DNA from: Pedobacter miscanthi
Lineage (GTDB): Bacteria; Bacteroidota; Bacteroidia; Sphingobacteriales; Sphingobacteriaceae
Assembly: GCF_003315595.1 (NCBI RefSeq)
Contig: NZ_QNQU01000009.1
Coordinates: forward strand, 62,001-126,000
DNA: 64,000 bases
Reading direction: 5' to 3'
In this document: positions 26,651-36,948 of the stretch, in pieces
How positions within the stretch are numbered: the first letter of the stretch is position 1
How the letters are laid out: every line of letters starts with the position of its first letter
Translations under genes and position numbers: made by a program
The notes under the pieces: generated by a model
What the model was told of the DNA's origin: nothing
Seen by the model: the letters and a program-made list of their open reading frames with translations, nothing else
The model's database searches: none

Positions 26651-28051
26651 ATGAATTTTAGATATAAGCATTCCATTTTTATCGGTTTAGCCATTGTTTC
26701 CCTGAGTGCCTGCGTAACTAAAAAATACGAACGCCCCCAGGTTACAAGCGAAGGTTTATACCGCGATAATAACACAACAGATACGACTACAATGGCAGAT
26801 CTGCAGTGGAAAACGTTGTTCTCTGACACCACCCTGCAATCGTTGATTCAACAGGGTATAAATGAAAATTTAGACCTCAAACAGGCGATTGAAAGGATTA
26901 AAATTGCAGAAGCTACCTTAATACAAAGCCGTGGTGCATTGTTGCCAAGTTTACAGGCCGATGTTAACGTAACCGATAATAAGGCATCTGCTGCGGCACA
27001 GAATTTTCCGGCAGGCATTAACATTAATTTAGAAACCCAAACGTATAAGGCACAGCTGAGCACCAGTTGGGAAGCCGATATCTGGGGAAAATTAACCAGT
27101 GCAAAACGCGGTGCTTATGCCACTTTATTGCAAAGTGATGCAGCAAAAAGAGCCGTACAAACACAGTTAATTGCAACCATTGCCAATAATTATTACACCT
27201 TACTGGCGCTTGATAAACAACTGGCCATTACCGAAGAAACCATTAAGGTACGTACAAAGGATGTGGAAACCATGCGCGAGTTAAAACAGGGTGCTGTAGT
27301 TAATGGTGCGGCAGTTGTACAGAGTGAAGCCAATTTATATGCAGCACAGGTAACACTGCCTGATTTAAAAAGAAGCATTAAAGAAGCCGAAAATGCATTA
27401 AGTGTATTGGTTGCAAAAGCACCGAATGCGATTAATCGCACCACGCTGGATCAGCAAACGCCTTATACCAACTTACAAACCGGGGTTTCTGCTCAGCTGC
27501 TGAAAAACCGCCCTGATGTAATTGCAGCAGAATTTGGTTTTAGATCGGCTTTCGAAAATACCAATGTAGCCAAAGCGTATTTCTACCCTGCGTTAACCAT
27601 TACCGCAGCAGGTGGTTTATCGAGCTTACAATTGAGCGATTTCTTTAGCAAATCTATCTTCTATAATTTAGTTGGTGGTTTAACTCAGCCTATTTTTGCA
27701 AAAGGTGCCAATAAGGCCCGTTTAAAAACGGCAGAAGCCAATCAGCAGATTGCTTTTTATAATTTCCAGCAAACACTTTTAACCGGTGGACAGGAAGTTT
27801 CAAATGCTTTATATGCTTATCAAACGGCTACCGAAAAAGAAGAAACAAGAACGAAACAGATTGCTTCGTTAACCAAAGCGGTTGATTTTACGAAGGAGTT
27901 ATTACGTTACAGCTCGGCAACAAACTATACGGATGTATTAACATCAGAACAAAGTTTGTTAAGCGCACAGTTAAGCGGCATTAACGATAGATTGCAAAAA
28001 CTGCAGGCTGTTGTTAACCTGTACCGTGCATTGGGCGGCGGCTGGAAATAA
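26651..28051 (+). CDS. TolC-like outer-membrane efflux lipoprotein (NodT/OprM family)
   Basis: 466 aa from the ATG at 26651 (MNFRYKHSIFIGLAIVSLSAC). An earlier in-frame ATG would overlap the pump gene and break the lipoprotein signal, so it was not used. Lipobox LSAC, then the KYERPQV segment and two repeats of the outer-membrane efflux domain: helical barrels with WKTLFSDTTLQSLIQQGI, SWEADIWGKLTSAKR and LLKNRPDVIAAEF. It completes the tripartite pump; a terminator follows. Confidence 0.94.
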   Translation: MNFRYKHSIFIGLAIVSLSACVTKKYERPQVTSEGLYRDNNTTDTTTMADLQWKTLFSDTTLQSLIQQGINENLDLKQAIERIKIAEATLIQSRGALLPSLQADVNVTDNKASAAAQNFPAGININLETQTYKAQLSTSWEADIWGKLTSAKRGAYATLLQSDAAKRAVQTQLIATIANNYYTLLALDKQLAITEETIKVRTKDVETMRELKQGAVVNGAAVVQSEANLYAAQVTLPDLKRSIKEAENALSVLVAKAPNAINRTTLDQQTPYTNLQTGVSAQLLKNRPDVIAAEFGFRSAFENTNVAKAYFYPALTITAAGGLSSLQLSDFFSKSIFYNLVGGLTQPIFAKGANKARLKTAEANQQIAFYNFQQTLLTGGQEVSNALYAYQTATEKEETRTKQIASLTKAVDFTKELLRYSSATNYTDVLTSEQSLLSAQLSGINDRLQKLQAVVNLYRALGGGWK

Positions 28052-28075
28052 CAGTATAATTTACAACCATATTTT

Positions 28076-28106
28076 AAAGGCATTCTGATTTTCAGGATGC
28101 CTTTTT
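28076..28106 (+). terminator. Terminator of the efflux operon
   Basis: AAAGGCATTCTGA / TCAGGATGCCTTT stem with a TTT loop and a T run, 25 bp after the channel stop. Confidence 0.85.
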
Positions 28107-28627
28107 GTTTGGCAAGTGCTCGCGTTTCTAACGCGGGCATAATAGTAGTACGATTTAATCGTACATATATCTTGTCTGTTTATTATTTCCATCAGATCAC
28201 ATAACATAAGGTGCTGATGTAAAATTATGAGCAAAACATTATTGCAAAAACATCAGGAAAACTTTATTTATCTGTGCTTTTACCATTTTAAATCTACGGG
28301 AAAAATATTTTTCATTACCAGTAGAACATGGTAAAAAAGCCAAACAGGACAAATTACATTAAAACCTTCCTGCCATGCGCAGCACCAAATCATTGGAAAT
28401 TGTAGTAACCAGGTAATTTCACCTGTAGTATGAGGCAGAAAACGCGGATTCAACAGATATCTGATGTCATAAATTTACAACAACCCAAAACCCTGTTTAT
28501 CAGCGGTTATCATTCCAAATCTGCGGAAAAACTTTGATTTATATTTCCAACAACGCACAAAAAAGATTTTAACTAAAACCCTAGCCACTAAACTTTTATT
28601 TGTATTTTGGCTGCACCAAACAATTTT
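28107..28627. other. Intergenic region with small inverted repeats
   Basis: Contains CGCGTTTCTAACGCG (about 28122-28136) and GTACGATTTAATCGTAC (about 28149-28165). Together they resemble the CCTCGTTTGTAACGAGG/GCGATTTTATCGC pair at 37741-37785 and may be one repeat family. The rest is AT-rich with no frame resembling a gene; the promoter of the downstream type IX cargo should lie here. Confidence 0.4.
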
Positions 28628-31600
28628 ATGCGCTTCTCAAAATTATTAGCCTTTATTGCAGGCTTACTTTTTTTCAATAATATTTATGCTCAAACTTATG
28701 TGGTTACCAGTAATGCCGATAGTGGCCCAGGGACATTAAGGGAGGCTTTAACACAGGCAGCTGTTGCCAACAGAACGAGCACTTTTACCATTAATTTCAA
28801 TTTGCCGGGCACCCCCAGTGATAATGCCAACCGCACCATCAGGCTGCGTAGTGCATTACCCATCGTATCGTCAAATGTTGTGATTGATGGTACCTCACAA
28901 GCCGCCTGGCCGGCACTTGGCGTTTCGGGAGCGAAAGTTATCCTGGAGCCAGAATATCCTAATACTACCTTTTCGGGCCTGGTTATCGGCCAGTATGCCA
29001 CAACACTGGTCCAAACCACCGGAGTAGAAATTTATGGTTTGTACATCCGTAATTTCGCAACCATTACCAACCTTCAAAACGTAAATATGGGTCAGGGATC
29101 CGGTATTGTGCTCGATTACCGCGCAAATAATATCACCATTGGGGCACCCGGAAAAGGAAACGTAATCGGCGGCAATATCAATGGTATTGTTGTTCAGAAC
29201 AGTTCTTTTTTCAGTACGGCGGTAAACACCAAAATAAAGATCCAATCCAATTTAATCGGGGTAATTTATGATGGTATTACACCCAATACCAACGTAACGG
29301 GTATTTCGGCCAGTCTTTACGATTGCGGACTCGATGTTGGGGGCGATAGTGCCGGCGAAGGCAACATAATTGCTGCTAACCGCGTTAATGTGGATATTAC
29401 CCGCTCATCCTATTCAACCAATGCCCGCTTTGATATTAATGTAATCAACAATAAAATCGGTGTAGATTATACCGGCAAAAAGGATTTCCATGAATTACCA
29501 ATCTTCCTTTCTTCATCCTCATTAGAAATTGCAGGTTTAAAGGTTAACGCGGTTAATACTGCACTTTACGTGCGCAATAACATTATCGGCGGGAACAGGA
29601 CAACTGGCGTCTCAATCACCAATTCTGATTTTATTTTAACAGGTAACGCCATTGGTACCGATGCTGCCGGAGCTGTGGTAATGGGTAATGGGATAGGCAT
29701 AAAAATAGAATCAGGCGCAGGCGGCACCATAGGAGGAGCAACTCCAGCCGAAGCCAATTTAATTGCCAACAACAATTTCGGTGTTGAAACGGTATCATCA
29801 AAGCCGGTAAAAATTACCAGGAACAGTTTCTTTTGCAACAGAACATTTGGGATCGGAAAAACCTTAACCATTCTTCAACCGTATATTCAGATCCTTAAAA
29901 AAAGAAGTGATTATGTTTCGGGTCGGGCCACACCAAACTCCGAAGTCGAATTATTTTATACCGTAAACTGCCAGGGTATTTGCGAAGGCAAAACCTATAT
30001 TGCCACAGTGCAGGCAGGTAGCGATGGCAGATGGGAATATAACGGAAGCCTTTCCGGAATGGTAACTGCAACTGCCAGTTTATTAAATGCCACCACCTCT
30101 CCTTTTTCTACCGCAGAGTTATTGCCAAACGAAGCCATTGTAGAACCCTTAACCTGTAGCGCCAACGGATCGATCACCATCCCTGAGCCCCGTGAAGGTT
30201 TTACTTTTAGCTGGGTAAAAATAGAAACTGATGGCAGCCGGGTATCTATGGGTAGCACACAAAGCATCTCGAATTTGGATGTGGGCACTTACGAAGTAAA
30301 GGTTGATGATGGATGTAAAGCTTTTCCAACGGTATTTATCATCAAAGATCAAAAGTTGACCAAACCGGTAATTAAGCCGGTTTCTATAGATTGCGGACAA
30401 CTTTCTTTTCGCTTTGAGGCCGAAGTTTTAAGAGGGAAAGGAGTATTAAAATATGAGTGGTTTAATTCAGCGGGTAACAAAGTTGCAAATGGCAACCCTG
30501 TTAACTTACCGGAAGGCACCTATACCGTAAACGTTACCGATGAGGCTGGTTGTACTTTATCATCTGATCCGATGCCTGTAACAAGGAAACCACAGATCAT
30601 CATTACCAGTACAATTTCCCCCAAACATGCCACTTGCGGGAGCAAGAATGGTGCAATTACCGGCTTAAAAATTACCGATTTTACCGGCAAGGTAACCTAT
30701 AGATGGTATGCTGGGATAGATCAGACCAAATTCACCCCAGATAATGTCATTTCTTCTGATCTTGACTTAATAAATGTGGAAGGCGGAGCTTACACCCTTG
30801 TTGCTTCCGATGAAGGACAATGTGGGGCCAGATCGGCTAATTTCTTTATTCCTACCGACAATACCATCCAGATCAGCAATGCTACGAGCGGAAAAAACGA
30901 AACCTGTAATAACAGCAATGGAGCCATAGGTGGAATTACATTAACTGATGCTGATAGTTACGAATGGTTTGGCCCGGATGGACTTAGCTTTAAAAAAGGA
31001 ACTTATTCTGCCGGAACATCTTTATCGATCGAAAACTTAAAAGCAGGTTCTTATCGGTTGCAGGCCAGTAATAGCAAATCCTCATGTCCGCCAATAAGTA
31101 AACCTTTCGTTGTAACTGCTATTCTTCCTACCGTTTATAATTTTACGCACCGCGAATCGCCAACAACCTGTGGGCTGATTAATGGAACTATCGATCTTGA
31201 TTTTAGCTCAGTTCTTCCAACCCGGTACGAATGGAAAGACCAGGATGGCAATATTATTCCCAGCACCAGAACAACTACCTCAATGTCTCTTAAAAATTTA
31301 CCTGGAGGCGTTTATACCATGTATGCTTATGATGTTAATAATTGCGGTCCGGTTATTATCGGTCCATATACCATAGAGGTAACCCCATTATTAACCATTG
31401 TACCTAATACCGGCACAGCTGTTGATGATGGCTGTACCTTGCAAAGAGGATCGGTTACCGGCGTTCAGGTAATTGGCGGTGTACCGGGTTACGATTTTAA
31501 ATGGATAAATGAAGCAGGTAAAGCTGTTCAGTTTACACAGGACCTGATTAAGGCCGGTGCAGGAACATACCGCTTAGAGGTTAAAGACAAAACATCCTGC

Positions 31601-32161
31601 GGTTATGCCATCAGCGAGCCGTTTACCATTGTTGATGAACCGTTCAAAATCCTGACCCCGATTATTAATGATCTCCGTGTTTGTTATGTTTCGGATATTG
31701 TTCTGCCTGTAATTGCTCCGGAAGAAGGCACTTACCAATTGTTCGAAAAACTGGATGATATCAAACCATTCCTCGAAAGTACAACAGGCATTTTCAAATT
31801 TAAAGTGGCTAAAACTGCTGATTATTATGTCCGCAGAAAACTGGGTTCGTGTACCAGCGAATTCGCCAAAGTGCATGTTGAGGTAACACACGATAATCTT
31901 GAAATTACGAATACCATGACACCGAATGGCGATGGCATGAATGATGTTTGGCAGGTGCGCGGATTGCCTGATTTTAAAGGCACCAACATCAAAATTTATA
32001 CCCGCGGCGGTCAGTTGGTGTACGAATCTATCGGTAATTACAACAAACCGTTTGATGGCCGTTTCAGGGATAAGGAACTACCGGCGGGCATTTATTATTA
32101 TGTAATCGATTTACGTGCCGAATGTAAACCTTTGGGCGGCAGTATTACACTTTTACGTTAA
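28628..32161 (+). CDS. Large type IX secretion cargo with beta-helix, SprB-like repeats and type B sorting domain
   Basis: 1177 aa from the ATG at 28628 (MRFSKLLAFIAG); a TTG seven codons earlier is less likely. Signal peptide, then a parallel beta-helix-like region (about 20-420; repeated N-I-I-x-G and G-V/I turns, beginning TSNADSGPGTLREAL), then several SprB-like Ig repeats (about 500-1060; G-x-I-x-G...Y.W and G-T-Y-x-V-x-V-x-D-x-x-C units). The C-terminal ~85 residues start TMTPNGDGMNDVW and end SITLLR, a gliding-motility type B CTD. Probably secreted and surface-attached; a function in adhesion is inferred. Confidence 0.9.
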   Translation: MRFSKLLAFIAGLLFFNNIYAQTYVVTSNADSGPGTLREALTQAAVANRTSTFTINFNLPGTPSDNANRTIRLRSALPIVSSNVVIDGTSQAAWPALGVSGAKVILEPEYPNTTFSGLVIGQYATTLVQTTGVEIYGLYIRNFATITNLQNVNMGQGSGIVLDYRANNITIGAPGKGNVIGGNINGIVVQNSSFFSTAVNTKIKIQSNLIGVIYDGITPNTNVTGISASLYDCGLDVGGDSAGEGNIIAANRVNVDITRSSYSTNARFDINVINNKIGVDYTGKKDFHELPIFLSSSSLEIAGLKVNAVNTALYVRNNIIGGNRTTGVSITNSDFILTGNAIGTDAAGAVVMGNGIGIKIESGAGGTIGGATPAEANLIANNNFGVETVSSKPVKITRNSFFCNRTFGIGKTLTILQPYIQILKKRSDYVSGRATPNSEVELFYTVNCQGICEGKTYIATVQAGSDGRWEYNGSLSGMVTATASLLNATTSPFSTAELLPNEAIVEPLTCSANGSITIPEPREGFTFSWVKIETDGSRVSMGSTQSISNLDVGTYEVKVDDGCKAFPTVFIIKDQKLTKPVIKPVSIDCGQLSFRFEAEVLRGKGVLKYEWFNSAGNKVANGNPVNLPEGTYTVNVTDEAGCTLSSDPMPVTRKPQIIITSTISPKHATCGSKNGAITGLKITDFTGKVTYRWYAGIDQTKFTPDNVISSDLDLINVEGGAYTLVASDEGQCGARSANFFIPTDNTIQISNATSGKNETCNNSNGAIGGITLTDADSYEWFGPDGLSFKKGTYSAGTSLSIENLKAGSYRLQASNSKSSCPPISKPFVVTAILPTVYNFTHRESPTTCGLINGTIDLDFSSVLPTRYEWKDQDGNIIPSTRTTTSMSLKNLPGGVYTMYAYDVNNCGPVIIGPYTIEVTPLLTIVPNTGTAVDDGCTLQRGSVTGVQVIGGVPGYDFKWINEAGKAVQFTQDLIKAGAGTYRLEVKDKTSCGYAISEPFTIVDEPFKILTPIINDLRVCYVSDIVLPVIAPEEGTYQLFEKLDDIKPFLESTTGIFKFKVAKTADYYVRRKLGSCTSEFAKVHVEVTHDNLEITNTMTPNGDGMNDVWQVRGLPDFKGTNIKIYTRGGQLVYESIGNYNKPFDGRFRDKELPAGIYYYVIDLRAECKPLGGSITLLR

Positions 32162-33168
32162 AACTGCCGGCTTGGGCAGGCTACCTGATAGCGGTTGTTT
32201 AATAAAATACCCAATACAATTTCGTGGGTACCATTATTTACCGAGCGTAAAGCCGAAGTATTTACATCATAAGAATAACTCAGGTTTACCAGTGATGCAA
32301 CGTTTAATCCTGCCAGAAGCGAAAACGAATCATTGTTCCTGAAACTGGTACCCACCCAGAATTTATCCTTATAAGCAAATTTTAGGTTGGCATCAAACGC
32401 AGCAGGTGCATTTGTCCAATAGGTTATCAACCCCGATGGGATCATCGCAATATCTTCGTCCAGGAATATTTTATATCCTGCAGTGCCATAAAAAGTGGCT
32501 GCCTGGTATGCATCAGTCCTGATTTTATTTCCAACAATGCTGCTTTTATTACCAATAAGCTGTTTGGCTGAAACACCGGCAAAAAACCTCGGACTATACA
32601 ACCAAACACCAGCCCCTACATCAGGTCTGATTTTATTGTTATAATCGGCAGAGAATAATGGGTCGCCCGATTCGTCGGCAACAATACCACGCACATCAAC
32701 ACTGATTGATTTAAACCCTGCTGATAAACCCAGCGACAAATTAATTTCATTGGTAAGGCCCAGATGGTAAGCATAAGTTACACTTACATTGGTCTGCCTG
32801 ATCAAACCTGCCTTATCCGTCATCGCCACCAAACCAATACCATGGTGCGGCTCGGCAGCAGTGTAATTGTTTACAAAACTCCTGCTCATCGGGTTTTCAC
32901 CATTACCTGCAAACGAATTCACGTTACTACGGACAAAATCTTCGCCGATAGCCGTGCTTAAAGAAAGGTATTGCGTACTTGGCGAGCCCTCTAAACCGCT
33001 CCATTGCTTACGTAAACCAATTTTTAAATCAGTATAGTTGTCAATTCCCGATAATGCCGGATTTAATAAAATATTATTGAAAATATATTGAGTGCTCCGT
33101 GGAATTTCCTGCCCATAGCCAGAAAAAAACAGACAACTGAACAGCGAGAGTGCGTAAAAAAACTTCAT
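32158..33168 (-). CDS. PorP/SprF-family outer-membrane protein
   Basis: 336 aa with a signal peptide (ending SGYGQEI) and the family opening PRSTQYIFNNILLNPALSGI...LRKQWSGLEGSPSTQYLS, followed by beta-strands of an outer-membrane barrel. PorP/SprF proteins bind or help secrete type B CTD cargo through the type IX system and are usually encoded beside their cargo. It converges with the cargo gene and overlaps it by 4 bp, which is opposite to the usual co-directional order. Confidence 0.92.
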   Translation of the reverse strand: MKFFYALSLFSCLFFSGYGQEIPRSTQYIFNNILLNPALSGIDNYTDLKIGLRKQWSGLEGSPSTQYLSLSTAIGEDFVRSNVNSFAGNGENPMSRSFVNNYTAAEPHHGIGLVAMTDKAGLIRQTNVSVTYAYHLGLTNEINLSLGLSAGFKSISVDVRGIVADESGDPLFSADYNNKIRPDVGAGVWLYSPRFFAGVSAKQLIGNKSSIVGNKIRTDAYQAATFYGTAGYKIFLDEDIAMIPSGLITYWTNAPAAFDANLKFAYKDKFWVGTSFRNNDSFSLLAGLNVASLVNLSYSYDVNTSALRSVNNGTHEIVLGILLNNRYQVACPSRQF

Positions 33169-33463
33169 TTAACTTATGACGATGCGTTAACCAACTGATA
33201 ATAAAACCTTATCAATCCGGTTGCTAAGATAATAAGTTGTTATCAATTATAAAGTATTAATATTTGCGCTACAATCCGGACATTTTATTGCCATGATTAA
33301 CGCCTAAGAGTTAAATCCCTCCATTTCAGCTCCATTTTTGTTATGGATAAAAATTCTCGGTATTTTTTATCCTAAAAGCAACCCATTCTTTTGATGTATT
33401 CCCAAAATATTGTAAGTTTAAAGTTTTTTAAGCGCTTAGCTTACAAAAATTTTATTTCCATCA

Positions 33464-36355
33464 ATGTTACGTGTCGATAGTTCTAAAGCTTGTAAAGTGG
33501 TGTACTCTTTGTGCAAACATGAGTACCTTGGCTATTTAATTGAACCTCACGTAGTTCAGCTTAACCCTCAGGGCGATTTTTCTTTTACCTACCAAAGGAT
33601 TTTTACCCATACTGCCGAAGAATTTAAAGCCTGTTTAAGTGAGATCGATTATAAGCTGATCAAAATTTTAGACGACATTGAGCAGGACTCGCTGATTAAA
33701 AAGTATTATAAAAAATTAATCAGGCCAACCGAGTTTTTCACCAAAGTTTTCGACGATAAATTTTACGAGAACGTACGCCCGAAAATAGAGAAGAAACTGG
33801 CCGAGGCTTTAGAAATTTTGAAGGTTAAAAACGAACTTTATGTGATGGATAAAGATGGCTGGCCTGTTGAGCGCAAGATCGAACTTGCCGGCGAACCGGC
33901 ATCTATCCTGTTCCATTTCAGGAGGAATGAAACCGAAACCCGTTATTTCCCCACCATCAAGTATCAGAACCTGCGCATCGAATTTATGTTTAAAGAAGCG
34001 CAGATCATCAGCAACAAACCTGCCTGGTTATTGCTGAACGATGTATTGTACTTTTTTGATCAGGATATTGAAGGAAAAAAACTCCAGCCTTTTTTAAATA
34101 AACGTTTTATTGCCATCCCCAAAACTACCGAAGCCACTTATTTCGAAAAGTTTGTAGCACCGCTGATCGAGAAACATCACGTGTATGCGGAGGGTTTCGA
34201 AATCAGGACCGAACAGTTTGAGGCCAAACCGGTAATCAAGGTTTTATATGTAGATGGCGGACTTTCGCAGATCCAGTTATACTTTAAATATGGCGAATAT
34301 ACTTTCCCGGTCGAAAATGCACATAAAGTAACCGTACGTTTAGAAAAAACGGCCGATAACTATATTTTCCACCGTATAAAACGTTCGGCAGAATGGGAGA
34401 AAAAACAATTTAACCTGTTATTGTCGCTGGGGCTTAAAAAAACGAGTTCTTTATTCAGTAACCTCGAAGTAAGCGCTGCAGATGAAAATCCGAGTTATGC
34501 CGCCATTAACTGGGTAAACGAACATATCGAACTATTAGAGGCATCAGGTTTCGAAATCGAACAGGCCACGGGGCAGAAAAAATTTGTATTCGGGGCCAGC
34601 AAAATTGATCTTGAAGTTAAAGAAGGTAACGATTGGTTTGATATCCATGCTGTGGTATGGTTCGGCAAATACCAGATTCCTTTCCTGTCTTTAAAACAGC
34701 ATATTTTACATAAAAAGCGTGAGTTTTTATTGCCTGATGGAGAAGTGGCCATTATCCCCGATAAATGGTTCACCCAATATGGCAGTCTATTTAGTCTGGC
34801 CGAAGCCGGGCAAACGCTGAAATTAAAGAAACACCACATCGGTTTAATCAACGATTTGGCCGAAGATAGTTTGGCAAATGTGACGCTCGAACGTAAGCTT
34901 CAGCGTTTATCAGATTTTGAAGATATTGCCGATACGCAGATGCCCGTGCATTTTAAGGGTAGTTTGCGCGATTACCAGAAAGCAGGATATAACTGGTTCA
35001 GCTTTTTACGCGAATATAATTTTGGCGGTTGTTTAGCCGATGATATGGGTTTGGGTAAAACCATCCAGACTTTGGCCATGCTGCAAAAGGTTAAAGAAGA
35101 CGATCAGCTGCTCGGCACGCAAACTACATCATTGATCATCATGCCAACTTCGTTAATCTATAACTGGTTAACAGAGGCTAAAAAGTTTACGCCAAAACTT
35201 AAGATACTGGCACATACGGGTACCAACCGAAATAAAGACGTAGCCAATTTTGCCAATTACGATATCATCATTACCACTTATGGTGTAACCAGGGTTGATG
35301 TAGACGAACTGAAAAACTTCTATTTCAATTATATTATTCTCGACGAGAGTCAGAACATTAAAAACCCTTCGTCAAAATCATTCAAAGCCGTTAGAAGCTT
35401 AAAATCGAAACACAAACTGATTTTGAGCGGTACACCGGTAGAAAATTCTGTAAGCGATTTATGGTCGCAGTTAACTTTCTTAAACCCCGGTTTATTGGGT
35501 ACGCAGGCATTTTTCTTTGAAGAATATGTGCAAGCTATCGAAAAGAAAAAAGACGAGGAAAAGGCACGCAAACTGCAATCCATCATTAAACCTTTTGTAC
35601 TTCGCAGAACAAAAGAGCAGGTGGCCGCAGAATTACCGCCCAAAACGGAACAGGTAATTTATTGCGACATGAGCGAAGACCAGGCCGCTTATTACGAAAA
35701 AACAAAATCCGCCTACCGGAACGACCTGTTGCAGAGTATGGATGATGGAACATTTGCAAAAAAGCAGGTTCAGTTATTGCAGGGATTAACCGCTTTGCGC
35801 CAGCTGGCCAATCACCCGGTGATGATCGATGGCGAATATATTTCCGATTCGGGTAAATTTGAAAACGTGATCCACACTTTGGATAACGTGCTTAAAGGTG
35901 GTCATAAGGTTTTGGTATTTTCGCAGTTTGTAAAACACCTCGATATCTTTAAAAAACATTTCGAGGCCGAGAATATTCCTTTCGCTTATTTAGACGGTGC
36001 CACCCGCAACCGCGGCGAAATTGTTTCCGAATTCCAGCAGAATACGGATTTAAAGGTTTTCCTGATCTCAATAAAAGCCGGAGGCGTGGGTTTAAACCTT
36101 ACGCAGGCAGATTATGTTTTTATCCTCGATCCATGGTGGAACCCGGCTGTAGAGCAGCAGGCCATTGATAGGACACACCGTATCGGTCAGGATAAAAAGG
36201 TTTTCATCTATAAATTCATTGCCAAAGATACCGTTGAAGAAAAAATCCTTGCATTACAGAACCGTAAAAAATCGCTGGCGAACTCATTGATTACCACAGA
36301 AGAGAGTTTCTTTAAATCGCTCAGCAAAGAGGATATCAGGGATATATTGAATTAA
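33464..36355 (+). CDS. SNF2/RapA-type helicase-like ATPase
   Basis: 963 aa. The N-terminal ~480 residues are a poorly conserved bacterial extension. The SNF2 motor follows: Walker A DDMGLGKT with K532, motif II DESQ (627-630), LSGTPVENSVSDLWSQL, then the helicase C domain with VLVFSQFVKHLDIF, LISIKAGGVGLNLT and QQAIDRTHRIGQ. Such proteins translocate on DNA and remodel protein-DNA or RNA-polymerase complexes. No methylase or nuclease is adjacent, so this looks like the housekeeping bacterial form rather than part of a defence system. Confidence 0.92.
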   Translation: MLRVDSSKACKVVYSLCKHEYLGYLIEPHVVQLNPQGDFSFTYQRIFTHTAEEFKACLSEIDYKLIKILDDIEQDSLIKKYYKKLIRPTEFFTKVFDDKFYENVRPKIEKKLAEALEILKVKNELYVMDKDGWPVERKIELAGEPASILFHFRRNETETRYFPTIKYQNLRIEFMFKEAQIISNKPAWLLLNDVLYFFDQDIEGKKLQPFLNKRFIAIPKTTEATYFEKFVAPLIEKHHVYAEGFEIRTEQFEAKPVIKVLYVDGGLSQIQLYFKYGEYTFPVENAHKVTVRLEKTADNYIFHRIKRSAEWEKKQFNLLLSLGLKKTSSLFSNLEVSAADENPSYAAINWVNEHIELLEASGFEIEQATGQKKFVFGASKIDLEVKEGNDWFDIHAVVWFGKYQIPFLSLKQHILHKKREFLLPDGEVAIIPDKWFTQYGSLFSLAEAGQTLKLKKHHIGLINDLAEDSLANVTLERKLQRLSDFEDIADTQMPVHFKGSLRDYQKAGYNWFSFLREYNFGGCLADDMGLGKTIQTLAMLQKVKEDDQLLGTQTTSLIIMPTSLIYNWLTEAKKFTPKLKILAHTGTNRNKDVANFANYDIIITTYGVTRVDVDELKNFYFNYIILDESQNIKNPSSKSFKAVRSLKSKHKLILSGTPVENSVSDLWSQLTFLNPGLLGTQAFFFEEYVQAIEKKKDEEKARKLQSIIKPFVLRRTKEQVAAELPPKTEQVIYCDMSEDQAAYYEKTKSAYRNDLLQSMDDGTFAKKQVQLLQGLTALRQLANHPVMIDGEYISDSGKFENVIHTLDNVLKGGHKVLVFSQFVKHLDIFKKHFEAENIPFAYLDGATRNRGEIVSEFQQNTDLKVFLISIKAGGVGLNLTQADYVFILDPWWNPAVEQQAIDRTHRIGQDKKVFIYKFIAKDTVEEKILALQNRKKSLANSLITTEESFFKSLSKEDIRDILN

Positions 36356-36371
36356 ACATCCAAAAAAGAGT

Positions 36372-36457
36372 CGTCATCTCGACCGAAACGCAGTGGAGCG
36401 GAGAGATCTATCTCGAGACAGATTTCTCGGCTTCGTTGCACTTCGCTCGAAATGACG
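36372..36457. repeat. 86-bp palindromic repeat, family A
   Basis: Begins CGTCATCTCGA and ends TCGAAATGACG, with inner GAGAGATCTATCTCGAGA. Same length and layout as the copy at 7579-7664; it lies 17 bp after the SNF2 stop. Confidence 0.85.
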
Positions 36458-36565
36458 GTTTGGAAAAAACTCCGCTAGAATAATCACCTTTTACCATTTT
36501 AAAACTTCTTTTCAAAACTCATTCCCTCCTAACTTGTTATACAATAGAACATAAATTCTACCATC

Positions 36566-36883
36566 ATGACAAATCAAGATTTTAATACCGCAGTAAATAA
36601 CGTAAAAGAAGCCTGGAAATATCCGGAGTTATTCGAAAATGTTTCAAAATCCGAGCGTTGGTTATCAGGCGCAGCGGGCACCTATTTATTATTCAAAGGG
36701 ATTACCAGTATTTTTTCGCATCCCGTAATCGGTTTAACCGGCGCTGCTATTGGTGCTGGCTTATTGTACCGTGGCATTACCGGTTATTGCCCTATGCGCG
36801 ATTTGGCCGAACAGCGTCAGGAAGATATTGCACCAGAGGAAGTGATTATAAGTGAAACCTATGTTGTTGACGATTTGGGGTAA
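36566..36883 (+). CDS. DUF2892-like small membrane protein
   Basis: 105 aa. Hydrophobic centre with ERWLSGAAGTYLLFKGI and the motif LLYRGITGYCPMRDL, typical of the YgaP-like DUF2892 family (two short membrane helices). The function of the family is unknown. A C-terminal acidic tail (QEDIAPEEVIISE) is extra. Confidence 0.8.
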   Translation: MTNQDFNTAVNNVKEAWKYPELFENVSKSERWLSGAAGTYLLFKGITSIFSHPVIGLTGAAIGAGLLYRGITGYCPMRDLAEQRQEDIAPEEVIISETYVVDDLG

Positions 36884-36948
36884 TATTTTAAATACTAAAT
36901 TTCCATTTCTTAATAAACTGGTTAACTTTAAAAAGTTAAACCACAATT

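Noticed and set aside
33464-36355. SNF2 ATPase as part of a defence system
   Set aside because: No nuclease, methylase or other defence gene is adjacent; the flanks are ordinary genes and repeats.
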